A program made the position numbers and the translations under genes. Of a DNA stretch of 64,000 nucleotides, positions 1 to 13,250 are shown piece by piece; the first letter of the stretch is position 1, and each line of letters starts with the position of its first letter. Location of the stretch: contig VWZX01002286.1 of assembly GCA_013399015.1 (NCBI GenBank), positions 1,089,094 to 1,153,093 of the forward strand, read 5' to 3'. The DNA comes from Galbula dea (taxonomy: Eukaryota > Chordata > Aves > Piciformes > Galbulidae). The notes beneath the pieces were generated by a model, which was given only the letters and a program-made list of their open reading frames with translations, did no database searches and had not been told where the DNA came from.

Positions 1-1877
1 ATATTTTGTTTAGATATTAAAAGCAGCCCTTCCAAGTTGTCTCTTGGAGTCGGCAATAGTATAATTCTTACAACCCTTGCCTGAAGCCTGAGGCTTCTGC
101 CAAACGTAGGGCAGACTGGTTCATAAATTAATAAAATAAATGCATATATTTATCATACATATTATAAGCTCTAGATGCTCTAACACTCTGTAGAGAAACA
201 AACTCTTAGATCTGCCAGCCAGTCCCTGAATACAATGGAACCCCCGTATGAAACTTTTCTACTCCAGTAATTCTTTCCCCATTCCATTTGGGGAGAAACA
301 CTTTTTGAATAGCATAATATAACATTCATTTTCTCCATGTGACTGGAAAGACCTAGTTACTGAGAAATTAACAGTTATCTTTTATAGCCAATGGTACTTA
401 CCCTGAGCTGCTGCTGAGTCTCTAGGTGGCCCTAACAGCATTGGCATTTGGCTGCTTTCCTGCCTAGTTGTGTGGTCTCGGGCAGAGTGGTTAAAGACAT
501 GCAGGATGGTGCCCTTGGTTTCACACGTTTCTTGGGTAGTAACACAAGCAGGACTTTTCACTTCAAACACTTTACTGATAAGGGATACAACTACAGCACT
601 CCAAGCACATAGAAGAGACCAGCTTCCTCGGTTTTCTTCCACAATTCTTCCCCTTTTTAATTCATGAGCCTCTTCGCAATTCTCCTGGTTTATGGTTTGG
701 GTTTTTTTTTGTAAGCAGTTACTAATTTCTGGTGGCTTCTTCCAAGCTTCCACTGGGAGGGTCCTCCGAGAGCCTCATTTGCCAATCTGTCTGTCTTGCT
801 GCCACATCCCTGGCTTTCCAGAACAACGTGGAGACCACAGTATTTCTGGAAGGGGGAAAAGTGTAACATTTGATGAGTTTCTTCCTGGCTGTTTGGTATC
901 TTGAGCTGATGGAGGAGCCAAAAAAACTTGGAGCTTTAGGAAGCTGCAGTGGAATAAGCAAGGTGAGAAAGGCTGTTCCTTCCAGGTTTGGAGCAGGGGT
1001 GCAGTTTTGATGAACTTGATAGTCTCCACTTACTTCATGTCCTGAAGTGGTTTTTTGTGTGTGCACAAATGACATGATACTTAATGTTCTATATGAAACT
1101 CTGCTGTCCTCATAACTCCTTTCAATGTCATACTGCATATAATGAATAAAATTTGAGATCAGGAAAAATTTTTAACTTCTGTCAAGGATTTAGAGTGTAA
1201 TTTGAAATTACAGGTGCATCTCTTTTAACCTATATCTAAATATTCTTTTATGCTATTTGGCTGTCTTGTTGCACATCTCTTACCTTAAGCATCATTATAC
1301 TCAGATGCATTGGACCAGTTCAGAGGTGCAGTGTGATAGAGCTTGGGGTGCTGTAGTTAAGACAACAGGTAGATACAGCATGCACATTATATACTGGATG
1401 TATATTATGCAAGAAGCTGTACAAAACTTCTGAGTTTGACTAAGGAGCACATAGCTAGACTAGATCTCCTGGGTCAAAGAGTTTAGTTGTCTGGTACTGT
1501 AGATAGCTACGTCATATAAATCCTTGTGTAGCATAAAATTTGTTCTTTCACCCACCAGCACAAGTCAGGAGCAACCTTCCTAATGTCAATAAACTCTGAG
1601 ATGGGAATGAGAATTCTTACCTAGTGTAATATACATGGGGAAAAGAGCTGAAAAAGATGCATGCTACATACTTTAGCCTCTGACTTTCAATCCCTGTACA
1701 TGAAAGCTTTTATCACGTGATAATTTGGAAACAGCTTTCCAGCTGGTAAAAGCTAAATGCTTAGAAGTGTATGCACACAGATTTCTTTTATAGAACTGAA
1801 AATTTACTGCATACCTAGCTTCTGTTGATTTCTGAAAACCACAATTGTGCTTTATTCTCCCAATTTTCACCATATAG
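1..1877 (+). other. GREM1: GREM1 intron (3' part), ending in the acceptor of the coding exon
   Basis: In other vertebrates GREM1 has a noncoding first exon and a single coding exon. This stretch ends in a clear acceptor: a pyrimidine-rich run around 1852-1870 followed by AG at 1876-1877, two bases before the GREM1 start codon. I therefore read it as the 3' part of intron 1. The first exon and promoter are not visible and probably lie to the left of the window. The only other structure I see is a pair of open frames on the - strand at 382-1138, described separately. No recognisable transposon was found here. Confidence 0.8.
382..1138 (-). other. Protein-like open frames antisense in the GREM1 intron, possible first exon of a membrane protein
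   Basis: Two overlapping - strand frames are open here: 753-382 (123 codons) and 1138-722 (138 codons). The first contains a short charged segment, a hydrophobic stretch (LLCAWSAVVVSLI) long enough for one membrane helix, and then a Cys-containing segment with an NHS sequon. That is the layout of a type II membrane protein. A strong donor (CAGG then GTAAGTACC) lies at about 400-390 inside this frame. I do not recognise the family and see no following exon in the remaining ~380 bases to the left. Chance is a serious alternative. Confidence 0.2.
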
Positions 1878-1878
1878 G

Positions 1879-2433
1879 ATGGTCCGCACACTGTATGCCA
1901 TCGGTGCTGCGTTTATTCTGATGGGATTTCTGCTACCGACAGCAGAAGGGAGAAAGAGGAATCGTGGATCTCAAGGTGCTATCCCTCCTCCTGACAAAGA
2001 TCAGCCCAATGATTCAGAGCAAATGCAAACACAGCAGCAATCAGGCTCTCGGCATCGAGAACGAGGAAAAGTCACCTCAATACCTGCTGAAGAGGTGCTG
2101 GAGTCTAGTCAGGAAGCATTGCACATCACTGAGCGCAAATACCTAAAGCGGGATTGGTGTAAAACTCAACCTCTCAAACAAACTATACATGAAGAAGGCT
2201 GCAACAGTCGTACCATTATCAACAGGTTCTGCTATGGCCAGTGCAACTCCTTCTACATCCCCAGGCATGTCCGTAAAGAAGAAGGCTCCTTCCAATCTTG
2301 TTCCTTCTGCAAGCCCAAGAAATTTACCACCATGACTGTTACACTCAATTGCCCTGAGCTTCAGCCCCCAAGAAAGAAGAAAAGAATCACGCGAGTTAAG
2401 GAGTGCAGGTGTATATCCATTGACTTGGACTAA
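1879..2433 (+). CDS. GREM1: Gremlin-1, secreted BMP antagonist of the DAN/cystine-knot family
   Basis: The product is a secreted glycoprotein that binds BMP2, BMP4 and BMP7 and blocks receptor engagement. In the limb bud it links SHH signalling to the apical ectodermal FGF loop. The frame is 184 codons, the usual vertebrate length. Visible parts are: a signal peptide at about residues 1-24 (hydrophobic core AFILMGFLL, then TAEG); a basic, low-complexity linker; an N-glycosylation sequon NDS at 44-46; and a C-terminal DAN cystine-knot domain at about 94-184. Cysteines are at 94, 108, 118, 122, 141, 144, 158, 176 and 178. A basic PRKKKR patch near 164-169 fits heparan sulfate binding. The whole frame lies in one exon. 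The ATG at 1879 is chosen because it follows the splice acceptor by one base and begins the signal peptide; upstream in-frame codons are intronic. No breaks or missing cysteines were seen. Confidence 0.98.
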   Translation: MVRTLYAIGAAFILMGFLLPTAEGRKRNRGSQGAIPPPDKDQPNDSEQMQTQQQSGSRHRERGKVTSIPAEEVLESSQEALHITERKYLKRDWCKTQPLKQTIHEEGCNSRTIINRFCYGQCNSFYIPRHVRKEEGSFQSCSFCKPKKFTTMTVTLNCPELQPPRKKKRITRVKECRCISIDLD

Positions 2434-5400
2434 GCTGAGACAAATCTAGCAATTGCACTCTGACTGGATGCAGTTATTGCCAGTGAGAGAGTGAGCGGCA
2501 TGGACTACCATGCATTCGGGGCTGGACAAAGCTGAAAGGAATCTAGTGAATTACCTAAAATGAGCAGAAAAAACCCCAAAACAAAGAAAAAAATCAATAC
2601 AGGGAAGAGCACGAGTGTGTGTGTTTGTGTGTAAGGGAGAAAATGGATGTGTACAAGCAAATATATGAATGTTCACTATGACAAAGAAATTTAACAGAGG
2701 TATGAAATATTAAAAAAACCCCTATTTACCTGCAGTCACTAATTAGGTCTCCTAGTGTATATTCACATTTTTGCTGCTTGCTGGGAGAGTGGAGCTGTGG
2801 CTTTTGCTAGTGCTCACCTTTCATGCTATTTGCTTTTACTGTATTAAGCAAAGCATCAAAGTGAGAGGACAATATATTGGAAAGCATGAATCTGTTCATA
2901 ATATGAAATAGTCAAAAAGCATTTTAAAGTGTAACAAAACCTTCACTGAAAATAGCAGCTGTATCAAGAATTGTAAAATGCTTCTTAAAAAAAGTAACTG
3001 TAATCCAAAGGCCATGTCTGAAGACCAATGGGGAGACATGGGAATGTTGAAAAGTCCCTATAGGTTGATGGAAAGCAGAGCTACAGCAAGTTAGGAAGCA
3101 AAAAGCCATAGTAAGTAGATAGGGAGAGTACACAAGGGAGTAGGAAAAGGAGAGATACATAAATAGGAAGACACAGAGGAAGAGATGCTGTCTTCTTTTT
3201 ATGTTTTGCTTTAATTTATATAGCTAGACATATATTACATAAATTAAAAAGAAAATATATTCAAGGCTATAAATATACTTCTGAATTTTAATGGCTCTTA
3301 AAATCAATCAAAACCCATTCTCATGCCACTAGATCCATTTGATGTCTTGTATTTCTGATATTCTCAGTTATTCTTCATATCTACATATATATGTATATGC
3401 AGTATCTTTTAGTCATTGGTATCTCTACATACATATAAGGAGTATACATACTCCATTGTGTGTATCCGAACTCTCTCCTCTTTTTCACACAAATACATAA
3501 TATACATAACCACAGCACAAAAAAATCTTGCTAACCAAGATCAAGTACAGAATGGCAGTAATTTAGTACATAAAGAGCAAAGCAAAAATTAAAACAAGCA
3601 TCATGTGACTGCAAATGCAATAACCACACAAGAGACAAAAGACACGACATTCATGACTAGTAAACATTGCATTGTTATTGTTATTTTAGCTTTGCCACAG
3701 GCATGCAGTTTGTTGAAAAAGAGATGCAGAACTTTGCCAGCAATAATCCTTTTTTTATATCTTTTACCACAGACTTACATTTAAAATGGATTTGGACTAA
3801 GTAAAGAGAATTTCCTGAAAATTAAGGGCTTACTGCCCCTCTCATTTTGGGGGAAAAAAAACATAAAAGGGGACCCACTATTTCCAGCAGTTCGATTAAT
3901 CTCACCTGTGAGAGTATCCTGCTTTTTCTTTCCTTCAGGATTAGGAGCTTAGACTTGATCATGGCTGTAGGTTTTGGCAAAAGCACAGAAGGTTCTGCAA
4001 AAGAAATTAGTTTAGTGAGGTGCTCCTTGGGCCAACAGACCCAAGAGGCAGTCCTTCGATGCATGGCACCCTTGCTTTTCTGGGTGCTCAGTGGGAAGCC
4101 TTGGGATTGTCTTGCTGGCTGCATCTCATACCACATGGTGTGGAGATTGCTCATGCTGTCCTGGGTACTGGCTTTGCAAGGGTGCTTTCCAGCTGGGTGC
4201 TGAAGAGTGCTGCTGTGCACCATCCTCTCTGTACCTGTGCCTGTCCAGTAGGGTACCAGAGGAAAGGCGTTTCCTATGCCATAGTCAGCACGGGGCCTGA
4301 AGGCAACCCTGACATCACTGATGTGAGTGAAATGGGAGTTAGATCCACCATAATTGTATGATGGGCCTTGGATAGTCAAGGACTCAGTTTCCCCCTTCAG
4401 CAGCAATACTCTCTAGTTTCCACTATTAGAGTAACTGTTTCCTCTCACACCAGATGCTTCAGCCACAGGATGATCATCTTGACATTTCTGTCCTTTGAAC
4501 GCTGAAGAAGACAATTCTGCTCTTGTTAACACATCCAAAGGGAAAAGCGTAACAGTGGTTGTCATGTCACAGATGCATCCTGTGTGCCCTCAATACATTA
4601 GATGCCCCAAAAATGTGTCATACAGTTATTGGTGATATCCTGCATCTCTGCAATTTAATATACTTTTACTGTAAAATCCACTCATGTGAGGTCTGCATTT
4701 GTAAGATTAAGAGATTGCAACTCCTTGATTGATACTATCAAAATACATTTCATCTGGTGTACTCTCACTCAGCAGGTTTGATGTATTTCTTCATGGATTT
4801 TAAAATCCAATTTTAAAATCTGGAATCACAGGAGGTAAATTTCCACTGTGTGGAATGTGAATAGTTAAACAGAATGATATGGATATTTAATTTTATTATT
4901 AATACAAATTCTCTTTTACTGATACTAGGCAGGGGTTGTTTTCATTTACATTACTTTTTCAAGTTGGTTTGCAGGGAAAAGGGCCAATCTCAGTTGTTGC
5001 TGAAAGTTTTGTACTAACAGAGGTTTCTGTTCAAGAAATGGGAATACCTTAAGAATGAATTTTTTAGTTTATGTAAAGTTAACAGCAAAACTCCCTTTGT
5101 CTTTTACAGTGACTGTTATGTCCCTAAACCCTTAGCCACTAAGCAAAGCTTCAAACATTCCTGACTCCTTTATTTAAGATTAGGCTAGCATTCTGAAAGA
5201 AAATTGATAAAAAGTTTTACAGATCTTTGTGTTACAAAACAGCCTGTGGATAGATCACGACAGAACTCCCTTTGAGGCAGATCCCCCCCTCAATATAGAC
5301 TAAGTTTTATACAAAGAACTTCTATGAATTGCTAGTTATTGCCTGAGAGTAAGAAAGTTCTGCTAACTTACAATTATACAAGATATTTAATATCAACCAC

Positions 5401-5618
5401 AATATGTATTTAAATGTCTGCTTTATTCTAAAAACAATGGACTATATAACCTAAGGCTGCAGTATTTTCATGCTCAGTCTCACAAAGCAAAACTTGGTTT
5501 AAAATGAAGTTTTAATTATTTTGTAACTGAATAGAATTGGAGTTTTTTCTTCCCAGCATTTTGTACGTCATTTTAACTACTAGTAACAAATAAATAAAAT
5601 ATCTTCTCCAGCCCATGT
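2434..5618 (+). other. GREM1: GREM1 3' untranslated region
   Basis: About 3.2 kb of AT-rich sequence follows the stop codon with no repeat insertion and no convincing gene. Its length is in line with the long GREM1 3'UTRs of other vertebrates. It holds a short GT-repeat near 2615-2633 and many ATTTA pentamers, which are often associated with mRNA instability. A doubled AATAAA at 5589-5598 followed by T/G-rich sequence marks the likely end. An antisense open frame at 3822-4406 looks protein-like in places but lies wholly inside this UTR, and I treat it as chance. Confidence 0.8.
5589..5598 (+). terminator. GREM1: Poly(A) signal of GREM1 (two overlapping AATAAA)
   Basis: Two overlapping AATAAA hexamers are followed 30-50 bases later by a G/T- and T-rich run (5619-5645), the usual downstream element of a cleavage site. 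Cleavage is expected near 5612-5620. Earlier ATTAAA-like motifs in the UTR lack such a downstream element. Confidence 0.7.
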
Positions 5619-8600
5619 CTATTGTTGGTTTGTTGTTTTTTTTTCTTCCTTAAGTTTCCAGCTCTTTCTGGATCTGTTGTACTTTACTCTGACTTCTGTG
5701 GTTTCTTCAAATTATAAAAGGGCTTCCATTATGACAATGAGACACAGAGCCAAGCAATGGCACCATCATTCAACACGGCTACTTCAATAAGGTTTTAAAA
5801 TGAGATCTGTCACTTCCCCCTCACCCTTACACAATTTATAGAAGGAAAATCTCAATCTTCACTCACACTTTTCCCTTTGTAAACCATATAGTGACAGTTC
5901 AAAATACAAACCAGCCTTGAATTGTGGCTGAGTTAAAGCTGGAGTCAGCATGCTTGCTTTACACCTTATCTCAGTATACTCCCACTTTTAGGAAAAAAAA
6001 AAGAGTAAGGAACACCTTTACAATACAGCATGTTACAAACAGTAAGTAGAGACCGAGGAAACGAAAAATAATTACAAAATAGCACAGGAAGATTTGTCCC
6101 TGCTGGCAGCACTTGAGCAAGGCCAGGGTTGAGGAAGGACTACGACCATAGCGAATAGGTTTCTTGGAACCATCCACCCTGCCAGTGGGAGATAGGCAAT
6201 AGTGGTATAAATTTCTCCTTCTCAACCTGCCACCTTGTCAGATGTGTGAGGGACTTGGTCAGACATTGCACACCCCTTTGCAAGCCTGCTTCTGCAGTAG
6301 TAGTGGCATTATCTGCCCTTGTGAAAAAGAATGCTTCTCTGCCAAGGTCCTCCATCCCACTGAACTAGACTGAGAACAGCCTCTGGTTTCACACAAACCT
6401 CTGAGCAGTGACATAGGCTTAGTAGTTTTCAGATGTACACCTTTTAGTTCAAAGGAATGAATGACATAGATACACAGTCATACGAGGAAAAAGCATGTAG
6501 TGTTTTCCCATGGCACACGCAGATAATGAGAGAAAAGGGCCTTTTCCAGGTCTGAAAAGCTGAGTGCTGGCAGGATCTACTGAGTTCTTCCTTCATGCAA
6601 TAATGGAGCTGAGCAGTCTAATAGTACTGTTTGTTTGGGGTCTTCAAAAGGTTTTTGTTTTGGTTTAGTCCTCTTCCTCTTCTAGCCTTTTTGTGCTTCT
6701 AATACTTACTGAAAGGCTAATAACAAAAACATTATTGTTAGAAAGCAATTTACTTTTTCTGGTATGAGTTACAGGCCCACTTGGACAGAATAAGTTTCCT
6801 TGAAAATATGTGCATATATATATGTATATTTATTTGAACATTTAAAACAGAGAAAAACTCCTGGACTTACCTTTCTAGTACTCTGTAGTACCATGGCCTT
6901 CCTATTTATATGCTAACAAGTGCAGACTTTCATTACAACTTATATTTGGCCTTCATACCAGGTTTGAACAGAAGATATGTCCACTATGAAGTCCCATGTG
7001 CTTTATAGATCCACTGCTCAAAAGATGGTAACAGAGAGAGAATCCACACACCTTAATCAGCTTTCAGGGACACAGATAATGATAAGACTGTTTTATAACT
7101 CCCTCCCCAGTGAGGTAGGCTAGATTTCTGTGAGGAATTTCTGCGTGTGCTCTGTCATCCATGTGCTGCACAGTTGATTCACACATGCGTTATAGGACTG
7201 AGGCAACAACAGCATGTCAGATTTGCTGAGCATGTGCAAGACATCTGAGCAACACATGCACACGGTAGGTGTGGTGCATCCTGGATGGGTCAGTGGAACA
7301 CACAACATCATGGCTCCGCTCCAGCTGCCCATCAGCAGCAGTACCTGGCTAGGGAGAGCAACATTGTGTTTGCAAAAATGATGCGGTAATTTGAGCTTGT
7401 AATTTACCTTCTCCTGAGCAGAAAACCAAACAAAAGAAAACAAAAAAAGATGAGGAACACTGGAAAACTGTACCCCAGGGACTGATATTTCTTTGTGCTA
7501 TCCAGTGTTAGGAGTAAACCTGGGGTTAGTTCCAAAAGGTTTCCTAAAGGAGAAGCACCTGGTCACTGGTAGAAGACTGAGAGGAGAATGCTGGTTTGCT
7601 TAACCCAATGGTCCCCTTAGATAGTCTTCCTTTGCTTTTTAAAAAACATGCATCATATTCACTCAAAATAACTCAAACCTGCTTTAGAAAGCACTTCATT
7701 AGTTCCTGGAATACAGCAGTCAATATTGGCAGAAGGGCCAAAACTTCCTCTGAATCCTTCTGCTTACCTGAATGGTTGCACTAACCAGCAGCTTCTGAAT
7801 GGGAGAGTGAAAAAATTAATGTGTATTTGGATTTAGTCAAAATACTGGAGACATCACTGGCACATATTTTAAATAACCATCAGATCTTGTCTGCAAGGTA
7901 TCAAAATGATTAACCATGATACAGCTGGGGCTTAAAACCAGAAATATACAACACCAGGTATCATAACAAATCCCAGTGCAGATTTTTGATGCTATATTGT
8001 AATGCAGCTTCCTAGAAACATCTGAAGCCTGTCTGCACTGCCTGCTTGGGAATGTAGCTGATGACTTTAAGGTGCCCTTTGACAATATGAGGCTTCTGGC
8101 TGCCTGAATTCCTCCTCTAGCTTTAACGGGCTGGGAGAAGAGAACTGTCACATGCTCCTTTCCCTATTATTTACTAAAAATATTGAAAATATAATTCATA
8201 GTCTTTTTTGAATGATCAGGGAGCGAGATATGAGGATCAACTTATATACTGACATAAAAGAAGAATGTTTGGGATTGCATTAAAACCCCCAAACTTTCTA
8301 AGTTGCAATAAACAATAACTCCTTGCTGTGATACAGATGTATATCATATAGCTTGGGGATGCATCAAATGGAAAAGTTACACTGGCTCCCAATAAAAGTT
8401 CTGCAAATAGAATTTGAAATCACAATGTTTGCATTTCTTTTTTAAAGGATGCCTTATGGAAACAGCCATATTCCAATTGATATTACAAGAGATCAAAAGA
8501 ACAAAGGTTAGAATAATATCTCCATCTCTCTGGAAAAATTGAGAGCTATATCTTATCCTTTTGTCTAGTAATATCAATATGGATTCTAGCAAGAAAGCAA

Positions 8601-11600
8601 TTGGAAAGAATTAATGTCAGTTACAGCTCATTTGGGACAGCAACACTCACACTCATTAATCATAATTTTATACTTTTTGCATGGCATCACTACAGAGCAC
8701 TGTTAAATTTGTTTGACTTATTTAGTAATGAATGTACAGACCTTAGAATTTTTTTACTGAATTTCTGTGTTTTGTAATTAGTTTGCTGAGATATAGACAC
8801 TGTTTTTGTATTTAAGAAAAGAGACATTCTTAATCTTAGTTTTGTATTAGTGTATTCTTCTGTTCAGAGAATTAAAAAATTGTGCCATATATATGTAACA
8901 TATATGTATTCATCTCTCTAAACAAAGTTATCAAAAACTTATATCATAATGCAGTAGATATATTTAGACATCTGAAAGATGCACATTTGATCAGTTTATA
9001 CATAAAAGTATGGGCCTGTGTGCCAAGCTTCTTAATGATATACTTTCTGACTGAGTAGTATAGAATAAAGTCAACAACGACAATGGTTACAACAGTAGGC
9101 ATGAAGAATTAATTTTTCAAGGAAAGAGGCACACAAGGTTATATGTACTTAGTAACATTTATTTCTAGACAATTACACTTAATGGCAAAGATGAAGGCTG
9201 GCTGAACCTCTTCTTTTGAGATCTGAAGGACCTTGAATGTCCCTTAGGAAACAGATGTTCATTAAGAACATGTATTTCCATTTTTGTTAATTTGTTTCAA
9301 TTCCAAATGAATGAAGAGGATAAAATTTGGGTGTTAGGTCTAGCAAATAAAAAGGAGAAACAAAACTATGTGTACAATGGAAAGAACTTACTGAATGGAT
9401 CTAAATCCTATGGTAGGTAATTTGATCTAATTTTTGCAGAAAGGCAAATGCCAGATGTTTGCTTCACTTTGATCTTAATAACACTTTAAGCTGCAGACAA
9501 TAAGATTGGTTTAAAATTTATTGTCTCTTTGATTTCTCCATTCTAATGCTTTTTAAATTCTTTACACAAGACAGATCTATATATAGGCAACTGGGGTGGC
9601 ATCAGAAGCGTTGTATACTTAAGACATTCTTGAAAACCTCAGCGTGGAACAGTGTTTGCTGTTTTATGCATCAAAACAAAGCCAGATTTTATAGAAGCAA
9701 CATTCAATTTTCTTTTTATTATAATGTCTCTTTTTATTTTGCATATGAGGTTCTGACTGTCGCATCTGTGGCACAGCTCCTTATATGCTTTTATCTTCAA
9801 TAACCTTATTAAAAGTCAAGACAATATATTAAACCAACATTAAGCAGCAGGAGTTGAAAGTTAAGTTAATCCATTCCCTTACATTGGGAGTGTAATCTAT
9901 ATAGATCTTTAATTTCACTGTTAACTTGCTTTTAGGACTCTTTTTGTGCAGAATATGCTTTAAAAGTAGAGCTGCCACTGAATGGATACCAGTGAAAGCC
10001 TCTGAGAAACCATAACATCCAAGAGGCATCCAAATTGTGTTCAGTTTGGATCTTCACATTCAGGGAGGCCATTGCTCTGTAAATGTAAGCTGAACTGAGT
10101 TTACAGCTGCTTATTAAGTGGCCTCAGGTTTCTAGCAGAATGTCTTGTATATTTACTATTACTGAGAACAATGAAAAGCCTGAGAACAAATGGTAGAGCA
10201 AGAACAATGATTAAAAAGAAATAAATAGAAAAAAGTCCTGGTATGCAGCTTGAATGTCTTATCATGATTCTCTGGCATAGTTGAGAGCCATCTGTCCATT
10301 AGATCCATGCATGATGCCTCTAAACAATAGTTTTTGCTCTACTCAGCCCAGTAGTCTGAAAGTTCAAAAAGTCAGAGTCAGTTTTCCTCTGAAAGAAATT
10401 CTGAACTCTATCTGCTGATGAAATTACCATTGCTCAGCCAGCTGAGAGAACAGCTATTTTGGCCACTGTCAATGGGCTGTCAGAAGACAGCAGCCTCCCT
10501 ACTTCTGTACCAACAAATTTAGTTTTTGCAACAAATTCTTTTGTAAATCAAAGAAAAAATTTCTTCCTCCAGAACCAAATATTTTAGTTCATTAGCAAGA
10601 ACAAATCATTATGCACACATACACAGTAATAAATATTCTTCTCTACCTATCACATGACCATTACAAGTGAGATTTCCTGTTAACACCACCCCAAGAGAGA
10701 AGGTGGGTAAAGCAAAAAACTCTTCCTATGAGAATTGCCTTAGGTTCAAATGCATCTGTATGTCTTTTCTTCCTTATCTTTGCTATGTTTTTAGAGCTAA
10801 AACTTCTTTAATGTAGTCTACTATCTATACTGAGCATAATTACACTGAAATCCTGTTTGCAAAATTCCAAGGCGTGTCTTTGTCAGTCCTCTCCCTGACA
10901 TAAAATACCACCTTTATCCTTAGAGAAGGGGCTATTTGAAAAGACTGGACAACGAAGTCACAAAAAAGGGAGGTTTAACTGGCATTTGATTTAAATTAAG
11001 AGGTGTGCAGAAGCACCAGTTCCCTAAAAAGGCATGATGTTATGAGACTCTGAAAATCTTTTGCAACACTAGCCTTTGTGCATCATAGTTGAAAGGTGTG
11101 CAAGTGCTACACAATGAAATTTAATGGAAGCCACACAAGGAAAGATTTTAGCCTTGACATTTATCTTTACCAGCACATGGAACCACCTTGATCTGTTTTA
11201 CTGTTGGTGAAAAAAGAAGGTAGTGTCTATTTCACAGGAGAGGATAGGAAGTAAGAGTCAGTGTGATGGATGGTGGAAAGAAACAGAGGGCAAGAGGGAA
11301 AAAATATGAGCATCAGGTACTGATCTCAAAGATGAGGTCTAGGCTGCTGTCACAATGTGTATAAATAGCTTATTAATAACAGGAGAGATATATGGGCATT
11401 GGTGTGAAGAAGAAGTGTACTCAGTTTGTATTGTGTTGTCAGAAATAAACCATCTGGGTAGAGTGCAGTTTGTATTCCTTAGGTATGAATATACTACACA
11501 AGTACAAATCAAGTACAGATCAATTCCCGTGAAAATATTCACTCACCTCAAGGCATTTAACCAGCAGATGACACTGCAGTAACCTCTGCCATCTCTATCA

Positions 11601-11873
11601 AATCTGTCACATTCACTTACTGGAGGCATAGCTGCATTTCTGTGTAGAAGAAAAATCCCAGATGAATTTTAACCTACAAATACGGTTACCATAATATTAC
11701 CAGTAATAATTTAAATGCAACTGTTTAAAGTTTATTCTTTAATTAGCATAATTCAACAGGTAAGACAAACCTTGCTTTCTGTCGCAGCATAGGGAAAAAT
11801 AAGGGTTGTCAGGGAAATTTTCCTTTAATCTTCTGTAAAAATTACATCCCATCATTGCTGAGCACATCGACAT
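5619..11873. other. Intergenic stretch between GREM1 and the candidate - strand exons
   Basis: AT-rich unique sequence with no transposon that I recognise. Short AT microsatellites occur near 6810 and 8890. One exon-like segment on the - strand is present: 7413-7345 has a good acceptor (ttctgctcag), a CAG/GTACTG donor and 23 open codons, and the frame stays open to a stop at 7120. A strong donor sequence (AAAG then GTAAGTCC) also occurs on the - strand at about 6876. Neither could be tied to a gene. Confidence 0.5.
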
Positions 11874-12074
11874 TTAGGAATGATGTTGCATTCTCTCCCT
11901 AGTTCTCTTCCTACTTAAGCTGCCTGTTCCAACTGCAGTTTGACTTCTGTCTGGTAGTGACACATTAGGAAAAGGAAAATCAAAATCACTTAGTGAGGTG
12001 CTACTGAGGAGGGAGTTTATGCTGAGGGGAACTCCTGCAAAGTGGGGTTTGGTGCTACTTCCATCTTGCCCTTG
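11874..12074 (-). CDS. Candidate terminal coding exon, unknown protein
   Basis: On the - strand a long pyrimidine-rich tract ends in CCAG at 12075. From there a phase-0 frame of 66 codons runs to TAA at 11876-11874. The translation is rich in Ser, Asp and Pro (for example SLSDFDFPFP) and ends with a basic cluster (RKRTRERM). An ATTAAA poly(A)-type hexamer lies ~45 bases past the stop (near 11827). This is what a last coding exon would look like, but I do not recognise the protein and cannot link it securely to an upstream exon. An open frame of this length is not significant alone. Confidence 0.22.
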   Translation of the reverse strand, partial: QGQDGSSTKPHFAGVPLSINSLLSSTSLSDFDFPFPNVSLPDRSQTAVGTGSLSRKRTRERMQHHS

Positions 12075-13219
12075 CTGGCAAGGGAATGTATTTGGGGAGA
12101 AGTGCAATATCACAAACATATCTGCAGGGCGTCCTTGACACAAGTTCAACAGCTTGCTGCTGAAATATCTCACTGTCAGCGCCAGTACAACCAACATCTC
12201 TTGGGAAGCAATCTGGTTTATTGCTCCATGCTCAGATTTTTTGTGATATCTTGGAAATTCTTTGTTCTATGTTGCAGGTCTTGCTTGATTTAGGCACCTA
12301 AGTCTAATCTCCAGTAACTTGCAAGAAAATAAGTTGTTCTTTGATCTATTATTTCTTTTCCAAATAAAATAAGCATTGGGTAATAAGCTTTGGTTCTGAA
12401 TTTTTCAGATTTCAGAGGCTTAATCAATTCAGTTTGCTGCTGAACAACATATTGCCTGATAGCTATGGAAATAGGTTCTCTGATCTGTAGATTGTTGACT
12501 CTAAGAATCAACTAAGCACAGAGTCTATTCAAGTGAACTGTTAAAAAGGAGCTACAGACTGTAGTCTTTGTGGGTACAAAGGATGCAAAGTACAACTACA
12601 ATTTTCATTTGGGTCAAAATAGCCTGGAAGCTGGGCTGGCAGCTCTAATTTTTCCAGCTTTGGCTGTTTGGCTTTGCATAAAATCCTAACCTTACAGCAC
12701 AACCCTTGACTTGATTTATGCAGATGGCACAAGATGCCAAAGCTTATGTGTAGAACTGTGTTCAGGGGAGGGCTTCCATAAGGCAAAGCCTGGAGTTCTT
12801 AGTACCCGCTGAGCTGAAATCAGATGTTACTCCCTGAGGCACAGGTCAGCACGTCTGTCACGCATAGACGAGACGATTTGCTCCTCTCGGTTGGACAGGG
12901 ATGTTATTTTCTTAGGGAGCAGGATGTTATTCCTAGAGGTCTGCCCCTTGATAGGGTCAAAAGTAATACCTTATGGTTAAAGTGTATGATTAATTTTAGC
13001 TGTGGCCTTTCCTTTCAGAATTTGTATGGTGTCAGTTCAAGTTGGTAAGGGGGAAGCTTGACAAGGTTAAGGCGTGAACTGTATACTTGCTTTTCCTTCC
13101 AAAGTAAATATTGCAACAACAATGCACATGGGAACCAAGCAGCACATTCCTAAATCAAACCAGAAGATTCACACAGGGAAGCAGAACAGTAGGGTCCAAG
13201 AGGGTGGGTTTTGTCTGGT

Positions 13220-13250
<31 letters not shown>

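Noticed and set aside
3822..4406. 194-codon open frame on the - strand with a protein-like start
   Set aside because: It lies entirely within the GREM1 3'UTR, has no splice or poly(A) context of its own, and resembles nothing I recognise.
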